64,000 nucleotides of DNA from contig CAVSKX010000006.1 of assembly GCA_963728765.1 (NCBI GenBank), positions 85,127 to 149,126 of the forward strand, given 5' to 3'. The position numbers were made by a program, and so were the translations under genes. Below the pieces are notes generated by a model, which saw only the letters and a list, made by a program, of their open reading frames with translations, searched no databases and had not been told where the DNA came from. Position 1 is the stretch's first letter. The number at the start of each line of letters is the position of its first letter. This document shows, in pieces, positions 7,497 through 15,526 of the stretch. This DNA comes from AC-32 sp963728765. GTDB lineage: Bacteria; Actinomycetota; Thermoleophilia; Gaiellales; Gaiellaceae.

Positions 7497-7921
7497 AGAC
7501 GGGCGCGCGGGCAAAGCCCGCCCGCCCTCTATGTCGGCATCGCAAGCGATGCCTCGCGCCCTTGGCCAGCAGGGCCCGCAGGTGCGCCGCCGCCGGACGG
7601 GGTAAAGACGGGCGCGCGGGCAAAGCCCGCCCGCCCTCTATGTCGGCATCGCAAGCGATGCCTCGCGCCCTTGGCCAGCAGGGCCCGCAGGTGCGCCGCC
7701 GCCGGACGGGGTAAAGACAGGCGCGCGGGCAAAGCCCGCCCGCCCTCTATGGCGGCATCGCAAGCGATGCCTCGCGCCCTTGGCCAGCAGGGCCCGCAGG
7801 TGCGCCGCCGCCGGACGGGGTAAAGACAGGCGCGCGGGCAAAGCCCGCCCGCCCTCTATGGCGGCATCGCAAGCGATCGCCCTTGGCCAGCAGGGCCCGC
7901 AGGTGCGCCGCCGCCGGACGG
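7449..7921. repeat. 109-bp tandem array, 4.3 copies
   Basis: Units begin at 7449, 7558, 7667, 7776 and 7879. The first three periods are exactly 109 bp; the fourth is 103 because GCCTCG is missing, and the fifth copy stops at the end of the next gene. Each unit holds the last ~16 codons plus stop of the upstream small gene, a hairpin GCGGGC-AAA-GCCCGC (first copy 7507-7521), a 14-nt spacer and the palindrome GGCATCGCAAGCGATGCC (first copy 7536-7553). Copies differ by single bases (GACGGG/GACAGG; ATGTC/ATGGC). This fills the gap between the two genes; no further coding sequence is supported there. Confidence 0.95.
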
Positions 7922-7922
7922 G

Positions 7923-9029
7923 CTAGCCGGTCAACTTGTAGATCCGGCCGAGCCGGGGCGAAGCGGCGTATAGCTCGCCGCGGGCGTCCTCGCCGAAGGT
8001 CGACAGCCCCGGCAGCACGTTCGCCTCGCGCCGCACGTCCGTTGCCCGACCTCCGCGGACGCGCATGCTCCAGACCTCGCCCGTGTAGGCATCGCCGTAG
8101 ACGTAGCGGCCGCGGGCGGCCGGGACTGCGCTGCCGCGGTAGACGAAGCCGCCGGTGACGAGGCACGCCTCGAGTGGGTCGTCCTCGCGGTGCGGGTGGA
8201 CGAAGACCGGGAAAACGAGCTCCCCGTGCTGGTTCAGGCGCGTCTGCTTGAAGGACACGTCGCCCTCGTAGCGCGACCAGCCGTAGTTGGCGAGCCGGCC
8301 CAGCTTGGGGCGCGGCCGGAAGTCGAGCTCCTCCCAGCGGTGCTCACCGCGGTCGGCGAGGTAGAGGTCGCCGGTGGCCCGGTCGAACGAGAAGCGCCAC
8401 GGAAAGCGCAGCCCGTAGCCGGCGACCTGCCACCGGGCCCCGCGCTTGTCGACGTTGATCCTCAGCAGCTTGGCGTTCCTCGCCGCGAGCTTCTGACCGC
8501 GATTCCCCGGGTCACCGGAGTTGCCGCCGTCGCCGATGCTGACCCACAGCCTTCCCTCGGGCCCGAACTGGAGCTGGCCGGCGCTGTGCCGGTCGTACGG
8601 CTGGCGGACGTACAGCAGCTCTCGCAGCCGGCGAACGGCGCGCGCACCGTCGGAGCGGTACTCGACCACGTGCGTGTCGCCGCGGGTGTCCGAGTAGGCC
8701 GCGTAGAAGCGGCGGTTCGCCGCGTAGCGCGGGTGGAACGCAAGCGAGAAGAGCCCCTGCTCCGGCCCGTTGCTGCCGACCAGCCGCTGGATGTCGAGGA
8801 ACGGCTCGCCGCGAAGTCGGCCGCCGTTCAGGACACGCACGATTCCCCGTTTCTGCGCCACGTACAAACGGCCGGGCTCGCTCCGCGGCGCACCGATCCA
8901 CCAGGCGCCGCGCACTCCCGAGGCGAACGGCTTGAAGCGAAGCGGGTCCCGGTCGGCCTTCGCGGCTGCGAGCGGCACCGCGACCGCGCAGGCTGCGAGC
9001 ACCGCGGCGGCGACTCTCACGCCGCACAC
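7923..9029 (-). CDS. PQQ-dependent sugar dehydrogenase-type beta-propeller, exported
   Basis: About 368 residues with an N-terminal signal peptide (AAAVLAACAVAVPLAAAKA). The body has blade motifs of the soluble glucose/aldose sugar dehydrogenase family: GPEQGLFSLAFHPRY, AGQLQFGPEGRLWVSIGDGG and PWRFSFDRATGDLYLADRG. The enzyme family oxidises sugars in the periplasm or outside the cell using pyrroloquinoline quinone; the actual substrate cannot be read. GTG at 9029 has no good ribosome site; GTG at 9020 would give a cleaner signal peptide. The stop follows directly on the last repeat copy of the 109-bp array. A paralogue lies immediately upstream. Confidence 0.88.
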   Translation of the reverse strand: MCGVRVAAAVLAACAVAVPLAAAKADRDPLRFKPFASGVRGAWWIGAPRSEPGRLYVAQKRGIVRVLNGGRLRGEPFLDIQRLVGSNGPEQGLFSLAFHPRYAANRRFYAAYSDTRGDTHVVEYRSDGARAVRRLRELLYVRQPYDRHSAGQLQFGPEGRLWVSIGDGGNSGDPGNRGQKLAARNAKLLRINVDKRGARWQVAGYGLRFPWRFSFDRATGDLYLADRGEHRWEELDFRPRPKLGRLANYGWSRYEGDVSFKQTRLNQHGELVFPVFVHPHREDDPLEACLVTGGFVYRGSAVPAARGRYVYGDAYTGEVWSMRVRGGRATDVRREANVLPGLSTFGEDARGELYAASPRLGRIYKLTG

Positions 9030-9044
9030 GGTAGCGCGGAACCG

Positions 9045-10160
9045 CTAGGGGGAAAGCTTGTAGACGGTGCCGCGGTCGAGCGAGGTCGCGTAGATCTCGC
9101 CCTCCGCGTCCTCCCCGAACGAGGACAGGCCCGGAACCGTGAACGGCTCACGACGCGGCCCGGTGCGGAGCTTGCCGCCGCTCGAGCGCAGGCTCCAGAT
9201 CGTTCCGTCGCAATAGTCGCCGTAGATGTAGTGGCCACGGAAGGACGGGATCGCTTTGCCGCGGTAGACGTAGCCGCCGGTGATCGAGCAGCCCTGCGAG
9301 TGGCTGTACGTGGCGATCGGGAAGACGAGCGTGCCGCGCGGGTTCACCCGTTGGCCCGAGGTGTAGCGCGAGCGGCCCTCCCAGACGCGCCAGCCGTAGT
9401 TGTTGAGCCCGCGCTGCTGGCGCGGCGTGCGCACGTCGACCTCCTCCCAGTCGCCCTGGCCGACGTCGCCGATGTAGAGGTTGCGCGTCGCGCGGTCCCA
9501 GGAGAAGCGCCACGGGTTCCGCAGTCCGTAGCCGGCGATCTGCCAGCGGGCGCCGCGCTTGTTGACGTTGATCCGCAGCAGCTTTCCAAGTCGGGAGCTC
9601 AGGCTCTGCGCGTGGTTGTGCGGGTCGCCGCCGGACCCGCCGTCGCCCGTGCCGGCGTAGAGGCGGCCGTCGGGGCCGAACTCCAGCTGGCCGCCGTCGT
9701 GGTTGCTGAACTCGCGGTGGTTGACTCGAAGCAGCGACTTGCCCGTCGAGGGGAGGCCGACGGTGCCGTTGGAGCGGAACTCGTAGACGCGCACGTCTCC
9801 GGTGGTGTCGTTGAAGTAGACGAAGAAGCGGTGGTTCTTCGCGTACCGCGGGTGGAACGCGACCGACAGCAGCCCCTGCTCGCCCCCGCTGCGGACGCGG
9901 CTGCGGATGTCGAGGAACGGCTGCGCTCGCAGCTTCCCGTTCACCACCACGCGGATCACGCCCGCCTGCTCGACGACGTACAGCTTCCCGGGCTCGCCAC
10001 GGGGTTGGGCGACGTAGACCGGTGAGTCCAGGCCGGAGACGAACGGGCGCATGCGGAGCTGCTCACGCTGCTGCGTGGCAGGCGAGGAGCTCTGGCCGCA
10101 GGCGGCGCCTGGCAGCGCCACCGCGACAAGCGCGGCGATGACCCCGAGCGCTCGTATCAA
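9045..10160 (-). CDS. PQQ-dependent sugar dehydrogenase-type beta-propeller (paralogue)
   Basis: 371 residues, same family as the preceding entry and clearly a duplicate: SGGEQGLLSVAFHPRYAK, HDGGQLEFGPDGRLYAGTG, NPWRFSWDRATRNLYIGDVG. The N-terminus is a signal sequence ending in GAACGQSSS, which may be a weak lipobox. TTG at 10160 overlaps the TrkA stop (TTGA), with GGAGGG about 14 nt upstream. It retains HDGG where the other copy has HSAG, so this copy looks closer to the functional consensus. Probably exported and involved in sugar oxidation; substrate unknown. Confidence 0.88.
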   Translation of the reverse strand: MIRALGVIAALVAVALPGAACGQSSSPATQQREQLRMRPFVSGLDSPVYVAQPRGEPGKLYVVEQAGVIRVVVNGKLRAQPFLDIRSRVRSGGEQGLLSVAFHPRYAKNHRFFVYFNDTTGDVRVYEFRSNGTVGLPSTGKSLLRVNHREFSNHDGGQLEFGPDGRLYAGTGDGGSGGDPHNHAQSLSSRLGKLLRINVNKRGARWQIAGYGLRNPWRFSWDRATRNLYIGDVGQGDWEEVDVRTPRQQRGLNNYGWRVWEGRSRYTSGQRVNPRGTLVFPIATYSHSQGCSITGGYVYRGKAIPSFRGHYIYGDYCDGTIWSLRSSGGKLRTGPRREPFTVPGLSSFGEDAEGEIYATSLDRGTVYKLSP

Positions 10161-10822
10161 CTCTTGAGCAAGACCCTCCGCAACTCGTCTTCCTTGCCGG
10201 GCTGCAGTATGGCCAACACCTGGTCGCCGGGCTGCAGTTCGGTCGAGCCGACGGCGATCTCCGAGCGGCCGTTGCGCATGATCGAGATCAGGCGCGAGCC
10301 CTCCGGCAGGTCGAGCTTCTCGACGGTCTTGCCGGCGGCGGGCGCACCGTTGTCGATCTGCACCTCGACGATCTCGAGGTTCTCCTTGCGCAGCTCGAGC
10401 AGGTGCACGAGGTCGTGCTCGGGGACCTCGTGCTCGATCAGCGCCATCAGGCCGCGGGTCGCCGAGACAGTCGGCGAGATTCCGAGCAGGTCGAAGTGCG
10501 CCTGGTTGCGCGGGTCGTTCACGCGCGCGATCACCTTCTGCACGCCGTACTTCTCCTTGGAGAGCTGGCAGATGATCAGGTTGTCCTCGTCGTCGCCGGT
10601 CAGGGCGGCCACGATGTCGGGTGGCCGCGCGATGCCGGCGCGCTCGAGCACGAAGATCTCCGTCGCGTCGCCGAGCAGCACCTGGTGCTCGAACTCGTGC
10701 TCCAGGCGCTCGAAGCGGTCGCGCCGCTGCTCGATCAGCGTCACCTCGTGCTTCCCCTGGGCGAGCAGCACGCGGGCGAGATTGGCACCGACCTTCCCTC
10801 CGCCAGCGATGAGGATGTACAT
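10157..10822 (-). CDS. TrkA-type K+ channel/transporter regulator (TrkA-N + TrkA-C)
   Basis: 221 residues. Residues 1-120 are a Rossmann NAD-binding TrkA-N domain (YILIAGGGKVGANLARVL, with the acidic E at the end of strand 2). Residues ~135-220 are a TrkA-C/RCK domain ending in GDQVLAIL. Such cytoplasmic subunits gate TrkH/Ktr-type K+ uptake or other RCK-linked transporters. ATG at 10822 overlaps the upstream gene by one base (TGATG). The neighbouring single-domain TrkA-N gene probably makes a paired regulator. No TrkH channel gene is in the window; two permeases follow on the other side. Confidence 0.9.
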   Translation of the reverse strand: MYILIAGGGKVGANLARVLLAQGKHEVTLIEQRRDRFERLEHEFEHQVLLGDATEIFVLERAGIARPPDIVAALTGDDEDNLIICQLSKEKYGVQKVIARVNDPRNQAHFDLLGISPTVSATRGLMALIEHEVPEHDLVHLLELRKENLEIVEVQIDNGAPAAGKTVEKLDLPEGSRLISIMRNGRSEIAVGSTELQPGDQVLAILQPGKEDELRRVLLKS

Positions 10823-11253
10823 CAGCTGGGGGCGGGTTCCCTCGGCCTGACCTCGCAGGCGCGCACCGAGTCGAGCAACACGTCGATCGCGACCGAGGTC
10901 GGGCAGACCGTGCGCAGGCCGCGCTTGCGGTAGAACTCGGCGCGCGCGGGGTCGAGCACGCGCACGACGACACACTGGTTGTCGAAGCGCTCCTGCGCGA
11001 CCTGGCCGATGACGATGTTCGTGTTGTCGCCGTCCGTTGCGACCACTACGGCGTCGGCGTCCTCGATCCCGGCATCGCGGAGCACCTGGATGTCCATCCC
11101 GTGGCCCAGCACGAAGCGGCCGGGCCAATGGTCGCCGAGCCGGCCCAGTGCCTCTTCCTTCTCGTCGACCGCGGTGACCTCCCAGCCCTCGCGCTCGAGC
11201 TGGAGGGCGATGGCAGACCCCACTCGGCCGCAGCCGATTACCAATGCCTTCAC
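10822..11253 (-). CDS. TrkA-N domain protein (single RCK domain)
   Basis: 143 residues containing only the NAD-binding TrkA-N half: ALVIGCGRVGSAIALQL, then DAVVVATDGDNTNI and VVRVLDPARAEFY. It lacks the TrkA-C domain of its neighbour, so the two may act together like CeoB/CeoC or TrkA pairs. Start GTG 11253 preceded by a GGTGAG site. Same operon as the TrkA downstream, 17 bases from the APC/USP gene stop. Confidence 0.9.
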   Translation of the reverse strand: MKALVIGCGRVGSAIALQLEREGWEVTAVDEKEEALGRLGDHWPGRFVLGHGMDIQVLRDAGIEDADAVVVATDGDNTNIVIGQVAQERFDNQCVVVRVLDPARAEFYRKRGLRTVCPTSVAIDVLLDSVRACEVRPREPAPS

Positions 11254-11270
11254 GATCTCACCTTAGCTCG

Positions 11271-13166
11271 TCAGGACGGCTCGGATCCGTCTTCCTCCAT
11301 CACGCCCTCCGGGAAGGCGACGACCAGCACCTCGCAGGGCGCCTTGCGCAGCACGAACTCCACCGTCGGCGAGAAGAAGCGGGACTGCCGCCGCCAGCGC
11401 GGGGCCGAGCCGAGGACGATCAGGTCGTTGCCGCGGCGAGTCGCCTCCTGCACGATCGCGTCGCCGATCGAGCGCGCCCTGATCGTCTCCCCCTCCACGT
11501 CGACGCCGTGGTCGGCGCCGAGGATGCGGGCCTCCGCGAGGGACGCGGTGGCGGCCTCCTCCTGGTCGTGGAGCTCCGCCTCGAGCGGCTGGTCGAGCGG
11601 GACGCGGATCACGTAAAGCGCCTCGACGTGCGCGCGCCGGTCCCCGGCGAGCTTGACGGCGGTGGCAATCATCTCCTCGCCGATCGCGCCCAGCTTCATC
11701 GGCACGAGGATGCTCGTGAACTGCGCTTCCGGCAGCGCCTCGGGCGGCGCCGCGACGTGCTCGAGCAGGCCTTCCCCGCGGCCGCGGCGGACGAGGAAGT
11801 ACACGACCACACCCGCGGCGAGCCAAGCCGGCCCGCCGTAGCGCGCGCCCGGGTGGGTGCCGAGTGCGATCACCCAGATCGTGAAGGTGGCGGCGGCGCC
11901 GATGATCGCCGGAAGCGGGACCGCGACTCCCCGGATCCGAACGTTCGCGGGCGTCCGGTACGGGCGGGGCAGCTCGGGCTCGCTGAAGCGGAGCTTGATC
12001 ACCGCGAGCTGGGCGGCCGTGAAGGCGGCCAGCACGCCGAAGCTGAACAGGCTGGCGAGAAAGGCGATGTCCTCGTTCACGAACGAGGTGCCGATCATCA
12101 GCGCGATCGAGATCAGGGCCGCGGCGACGATCGCCTGCGGCGAGACGAGCGTGCGGCGGTTGAGCCGGCCGAAGGCGCGCGGGAGCTGCCCGTGCTCGCC
12201 GAGTGAGTGGGCAAGGCGCGTGAAGCCGGAGATCGACGTCGTGACCGCGACGAGCAGGATCACGGCGCCGGTGAGGCCGACGTAGACGCGCAGCGCGTCC
12301 GCGGCCACGTTCGGGAGCGGGTCGCCGAGCGCGTCGACGATCCCCATCAAGGGGGCACCCACCCAGTCCGTGCCCAGCGTGGTCGTGCCGCCGGTCGCCG
12401 GAAACGCGCTGAGCGCGACGAGCGCGATCGCGACGTAGATCAGGACGACGAGCCCGATTCCGGAGAAGAGGCTGCGCGGGAGGTCGCGGCCGGGCTCGCG
12501 CGTCTCCTCGGCGAGGTTGGCGACCGTCTCGAGCCCGGTGTACGCGAGCATCGCCAGCGGCAGTGCGAACAGGATCTGGTGCCAGCTCGGATGCGTCCCG
12601 ATCGAGACGTCGTGGGTGAGCGCGTCGCCGGAGAACAGGAACGCGAAGCCGAGCACCACGAGCAGCAGCTGCGTGAGCAGGTCGAGGACGGCGACGACGA
12701 TCCCGTAGCGGTAGAAGGCCGAGCGGCGAACCAGGCGTAGCGCGGCGATCCCGAGCACGACGGCGACGCCGATCACGACGTCCCACGGGTTGTGCTCGAG
12801 CGACTCGATCTTCAGCGCCGCGCCCAGGTAGTGCGGCATGAAGAGCGCGGAGAGCGCGATCACGATCAGGTAGTCGAGGAACAGCGCCCAGCCGGTGAGG
12901 AAGCCGACGAAGTCATTGAACGCGCGGCGCACGAACGTGGCGGCGCCGCCCGTCTCCGGGATCGCGGTCGTGCCCTCCGCGTAGGAGAGGGCGACCACGA
13001 TGAAGAGCGCGCCGACCAGCGCGAGCACCTCCGGGGTCAAGCCCAGCGCGTGCAGGGCGATGATCCCGAGGGCGATGTAGATCGAGGAGGCGATCTCGCC
13101 GTACGCGACCGAGAAGAGCGCGGGCGCGTCGAGAACCCGCTGCAGCCCCGAAATCTTCCTCGCCAC
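11271..13166 (-). CDS. APC-family permease fused to a universal stress protein domain
   Basis: 631 residues. Residues ~1-460 form an APC superfamily amino-acid/polyamine permease with about 12 membrane segments: GEIASSIYIALG, IPETGGAATFVRRAF, YTGLETVANLAEETREPGRD. Residues ~485-631 are a cytoplasmic UspA-like domain (SILVPMKLGAIGEEM ... GNDLIVLGSAPRWRR) with an ATP-type G-x-x-G-like tail. The fusion suggests transport tuned by nucleotide or stress. GTG at 13166. A close paralogue with the same architecture lies upstream. Substrate unknown; the TrkA neighbours might indicate cation-linked regulation (inference). Confidence 0.9.
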   Translation of the reverse strand: MARKISGLQRVLDAPALFSVAYGEIASSIYIALGIIALHALGLTPEVLALVGALFIVVALSYAEGTTAIPETGGAATFVRRAFNDFVGFLTGWALFLDYLIVIALSALFMPHYLGAALKIESLEHNPWDVVIGVAVVLGIAALRLVRRSAFYRYGIVVAVLDLLTQLLLVVLGFAFLFSGDALTHDVSIGTHPSWHQILFALPLAMLAYTGLETVANLAEETREPGRDLPRSLFSGIGLVVLIYVAIALVALSAFPATGGTTTLGTDWVGAPLMGIVDALGDPLPNVAADALRVYVGLTGAVILLVAVTTSISGFTRLAHSLGEHGQLPRAFGRLNRRTLVSPQAIVAAALISIALMIGTSFVNEDIAFLASLFSFGVLAAFTAAQLAVIKLRFSEPELPRPYRTPANVRIRGVAVPLPAIIGAAATFTIWVIALGTHPGARYGGPAWLAAGVVVYFLVRRGRGEGLLEHVAAPPEALPEAQFTSILVPMKLGAIGEEMIATAVKLAGDRRAHVEALYVIRVPLDQPLEAELHDQEEAATASLAEARILGADHGVDVEGETIRARSIGDAIVQEATRRGNDLIVLGSAPRWRRQSRFFSPTVEFVLRKAPCEVLVVAFPEGVMEEDGSEPS

Positions 13167-13188
13167 GGCGGGAGGTTACTCCCGAACA

Positions 13189-13224
13189 GTGACTGTCACT
13201 GTGACTGTCACTGTGACTGTCACC
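13189..13224. repeat. 12-bp tandem repeat, three units
   Basis: GTGACTGTCACT occurs at 13189 and 13201, with GTGACTGTCACC at 13213. Each unit is itself an imperfect inverted repeat (GTGAC/GTCAC). It lies 22 bases upstream of the APC/USP start and its last bases contain the stop codon of the small membrane gene on the same strand. It could be an operator array or simple slippage. Confidence 0.9.
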
Positions 13225-13390
13225 GGTGTTTCAGCAGGTACAGCCGGCCGGCGCCCAGGCCGATGAACAGCACGCCGATCAGGTAGCCGACGCGGCCGCC
13301 GTGGCGCGCGGTCTGAACCAGGATTGCGAGCCCGAGCACGATCGCGACGATGCCGAAGACCAGCGTCGCGTTGCGGTACCCGGTTTTCAC
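13220..13390 (-). CDS. Small two-helix membrane protein
   Basis: 56-residue protein from GTG 13390 to TGA at 13222-13220. Two hydrophobic stretches are separated by a basic turn: ATLVFGIVAIVLGLAILVQT, then TARHGGR, then GYLIGVLFIGLGAGRLYL, ending LLKHR. The composition and hairpin topology are those of a real small membrane protein, and third-position G/C is high. No named family recognised. It sits between the two APC/USP genes on the same strand, so it may belong to that transport unit. Confidence 0.6.
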   Translation of the reverse strand: MKTGYRNATLVFGIVAIVLGLAILVQTARHGGRVGYLIGVLFIGLGAGRLYLLKHR

Positions 13391-13487
13391 CGCGCACCTT
13401 CGTCAGGGTCGGCGTCGAGGTTGGCGATCTCAGACCGTCGCCCGAGCGAAGCCCGGCCGACCCGACGTCGACACCGCGAGCGGCGTC

Positions 13488-15383
13488 TCATGCTGCACGC
13501 GGCGCGGCCGCCACCATCACGCGGCACGGCGCGTTCTTGAGCACGAAGTCGACCGTCCCGCCGAAGATCCGGCCGCGACGGCGGTCGCGGTCGCGCCGGG
13601 GCGAGCCCATGACGATGATCTCGCTGTTGCGCCGCCTCGCCTCGTCCACGATCGCGCGGCCGGCCCGCCGGGCGCGCACCAGCCGCCCGATCACGGTGAC
13701 GCCGTAGGCGTCGCCGATCGCGCGCACCTCGTCAAGCAGGTCATTGGCCTTCCGCTCGGCCTCGTCCGGAAGGGGCGCGTCCAAGGGAAGCTCGAGCGGC
13801 ACCTCGAGGACGGTCAGCGCCACGATCGATGCGCGCCGCTCGGTGGCCAGGCGGCAGGCCAGGTCGACCGCGGCCTCCGACTCGCGGCGCCAGACGACCG
13901 GGACGAGCACGTTGCGGTACTCCAACGCCACCGCCGGACCGATCACGACCGGCGCCCGAACGGTCTTCGTCAGCGGCTCGTGGACGATGCGCCGCCGGTA
14001 CACCGCGTAGAGGACGAATCCGAGCAGCAGCCACCCGAGGCCCGCATAGCGCGTGCTAGGGCTCTGCCACACGACGACGAGCCAGGCGAGCGCGGTCGCC
14101 GCGCCGCCGAAGAGGGCGAACACCGGCCAGTCGACGCCTCCGACGCGGAGGTTCGGCCGCGCCCGGAAGACAAGCTCCTCGTCGCGGTAACGCCGCCGCA
14201 GCTGCACGACCGCCGCATGCGCGACCGTGAACGAGAGCATCGCCCCGAACGAGTACATCGTGCCGAGGAAGCTGGTCTTGCCGGGCAGCAGGACGAGGAT
14301 GGAGGCCAAGCCAGCGAAGACGATCAGCGAAAGCCAGGGCGTCTTGAACTTCGGGTGAAGCCGGCGAAAGACCTCGGGCAACTGCCGGTAGCTCGCCATG
14401 GAGTAGGTGATCCGCGAGGCTCCGATGATCCCGGCGTTCGTGGCGATGAAGAGAATCGTCGCAGCGAGGACGCCGACGTACACCTTGAGCACGCTAAGGG
14501 CGGTCCCCGTAATACCGAGGTTCTCGACGATGCCGAGCACCGGGTCGTTCTGGAACCCGCCGTCCTCCGGTGGAAGTGCGAGCAGCGTCGTCTGTTTCCC
14601 GTCGATCAGATGGACGGGGAGCGCCGAGAGCGCGACCAACGGCAGGGTGAAGTAGATCGCGAAGACGGCGATCGCGACAAGCCCGATCGAGCGCGGGATG
14701 CTCTTGACCGGGTCGCGGGTCTCCTCGGCCAGGTTCGAGACGGTCTCGATGCCGGTGTAGGCGATCATCCCCACCGGGATCGCCAGGAAGAACTGGCTCC
14801 ACGTCGGCGCCGTGCCCCAGTGGACGTTCGCCTTCAGGATCTCCGGGCTGAAGATCAGCGCGAAGCCAAGCAGCACGAGCAGGAGCTGGGTGGCGAAGTC
14901 GATGACGGCCAGAAAGATGTTCAGTCGCGCCGATTCCTGAATCCCGACGACGTTCAGCAGGACAAGGACGACGATCACCGTCGTGCCGCCGATGATGTCC
15001 CAGGGGTTCTGCTTGAGCGGCGACCAGAAGATCGACAGGTAGTGGGGCACGAAGAACGCCGAGATGGCGATCGTGATGATGTAGTTGAGCATCTGCGCCC
15101 ACGCCGCCCCGAACGACGCGAGCTCGTTGAACGCGTGCCGAGCGAAGCTGGACGACCCGCCCGCCTCCGGATACCGGACGGTTCCTTCGGCGTAGGTGAG
15201 CGCGGTGGCGGCGAAGAACACGCCGGCGATCAGGAACACCAGCGGCGTGAGGCCGAGCGCGAAGACCGCCGTGACGCCGAGCGCGTAGTAGATCGACGAG
15301 CCGACGTTGCCGTAGGCGGTCGAGAACAGCGCCGGCGTGCCGAGCACACGCTCGAGCCGCTGCTGGCGCCGCCTGCGTGACAT
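13488..15383 (-). CDS. APC-family permease fused to a universal stress protein domain (paralogue)
   Basis: 631 residues, same length and architecture as the downstream copy. Membrane part ~1-465: STAYGNVGSSIYYALGV, RYPEAGGSSSFARHAF, IAYTGIETVSNLAEETRDPVK (one consensus TGxETxxNLAEETR). USP part ~490-631: YRNVLVPVVWRRESEAAVD, then NSEIIVMGSPRRDRDRRRG and NAPCRVMVAAAP. ATG at 15383. The shared NLAEETR-P loop and identical layout show a tandem duplication with strong divergence. Probably transports an amino acid or another small cationic substrate; not resolvable from sequence. Confidence 0.9.
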   Translation of the reverse strand: MSRRRRQQRLERVLGTPALFSTAYGNVGSSIYYALGVTAVFALGLTPLVFLIAGVFFAATALTYAEGTVRYPEAGGSSSFARHAFNELASFGAAWAQMLNYIITIAISAFFVPHYLSIFWSPLKQNPWDIIGGTTVIVVLVLLNVVGIQESARLNIFLAVIDFATQLLLVLLGFALIFSPEILKANVHWGTAPTWSQFFLAIPVGMIAYTGIETVSNLAEETRDPVKSIPRSIGLVAIAVFAIYFTLPLVALSALPVHLIDGKQTTLLALPPEDGGFQNDPVLGIVENLGITGTALSVLKVYVGVLAATILFIATNAGIIGASRITYSMASYRQLPEVFRRLHPKFKTPWLSLIVFAGLASILVLLPGKTSFLGTMYSFGAMLSFTVAHAAVVQLRRRYRDEELVFRARPNLRVGGVDWPVFALFGGAATALAWLVVVWQSPSTRYAGLGWLLLGFVLYAVYRRRIVHEPLTKTVRAPVVIGPAVALEYRNVLVPVVWRRESEAAVDLACRLATERRASIVALTVLEVPLELPLDAPLPDEAERKANDLLDEVRAIGDAYGVTVIGRLVRARRAGRAIVDEARRRNSEIIVMGSPRRDRDRRRGRIFGGTVDFVLKNAPCRVMVAAAPRAA

Positions 15384-15412
15384 CGGCGCGGACTCTAGAG
15401 CCCGCCGCGGCC

Positions 15413-15453
15413 GGTCATCGCCATGCCGTCACCGGGGCCGGGCTTTGCCCGGC
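15413..15453. repeat. Degenerate copy of the composite hairpin/palindrome element
   Basis: Read on the minus strand: hairpin GCCGGGC-AAA-GCCCGGC (15453-15437), a 9-nt spacer ending GGTGAC, then GGCATGGCGATGACC (15427-15413), a decayed form of GGCATCGCAAGCGATGCC. It has the same order and orientation as the intact elements at 7.5, 30.5 and 42.4 kb. It lies downstream of the pyrophosphatase gene and upstream of the APC/USP gene. Confidence 0.6.
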
Positions 15454-15496
15454 GCCGGCACGCAGCGGCCCGCCGTGGCGCGCAAAGAAGGGGGCC

Positions 15497-15523
15497 CACG
15501 GGGGAAACATGGTTTCCCCCGTG
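15497..15523 (-). terminator. Hairpin terminator after the pyrophosphatase gene
   Basis: Perfect 12-bp stem CACGGGGGAAAC / GTTTCCCCCGTG with a 3-nt loop, starting 3 bases after the TAG stop on the minus strand. No U-tract follows, as is common in high-GC bacteria, so termination is inferred from position and stability. Confidence 0.65.
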
Positions 15524-15526
15524 TTA

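Noticed and set aside
7449..7921. CRISPR array
   Set aside because: The repeated unit is 109 bp and continuous, with no variable spacers; it contains coding sequence and palindromes.
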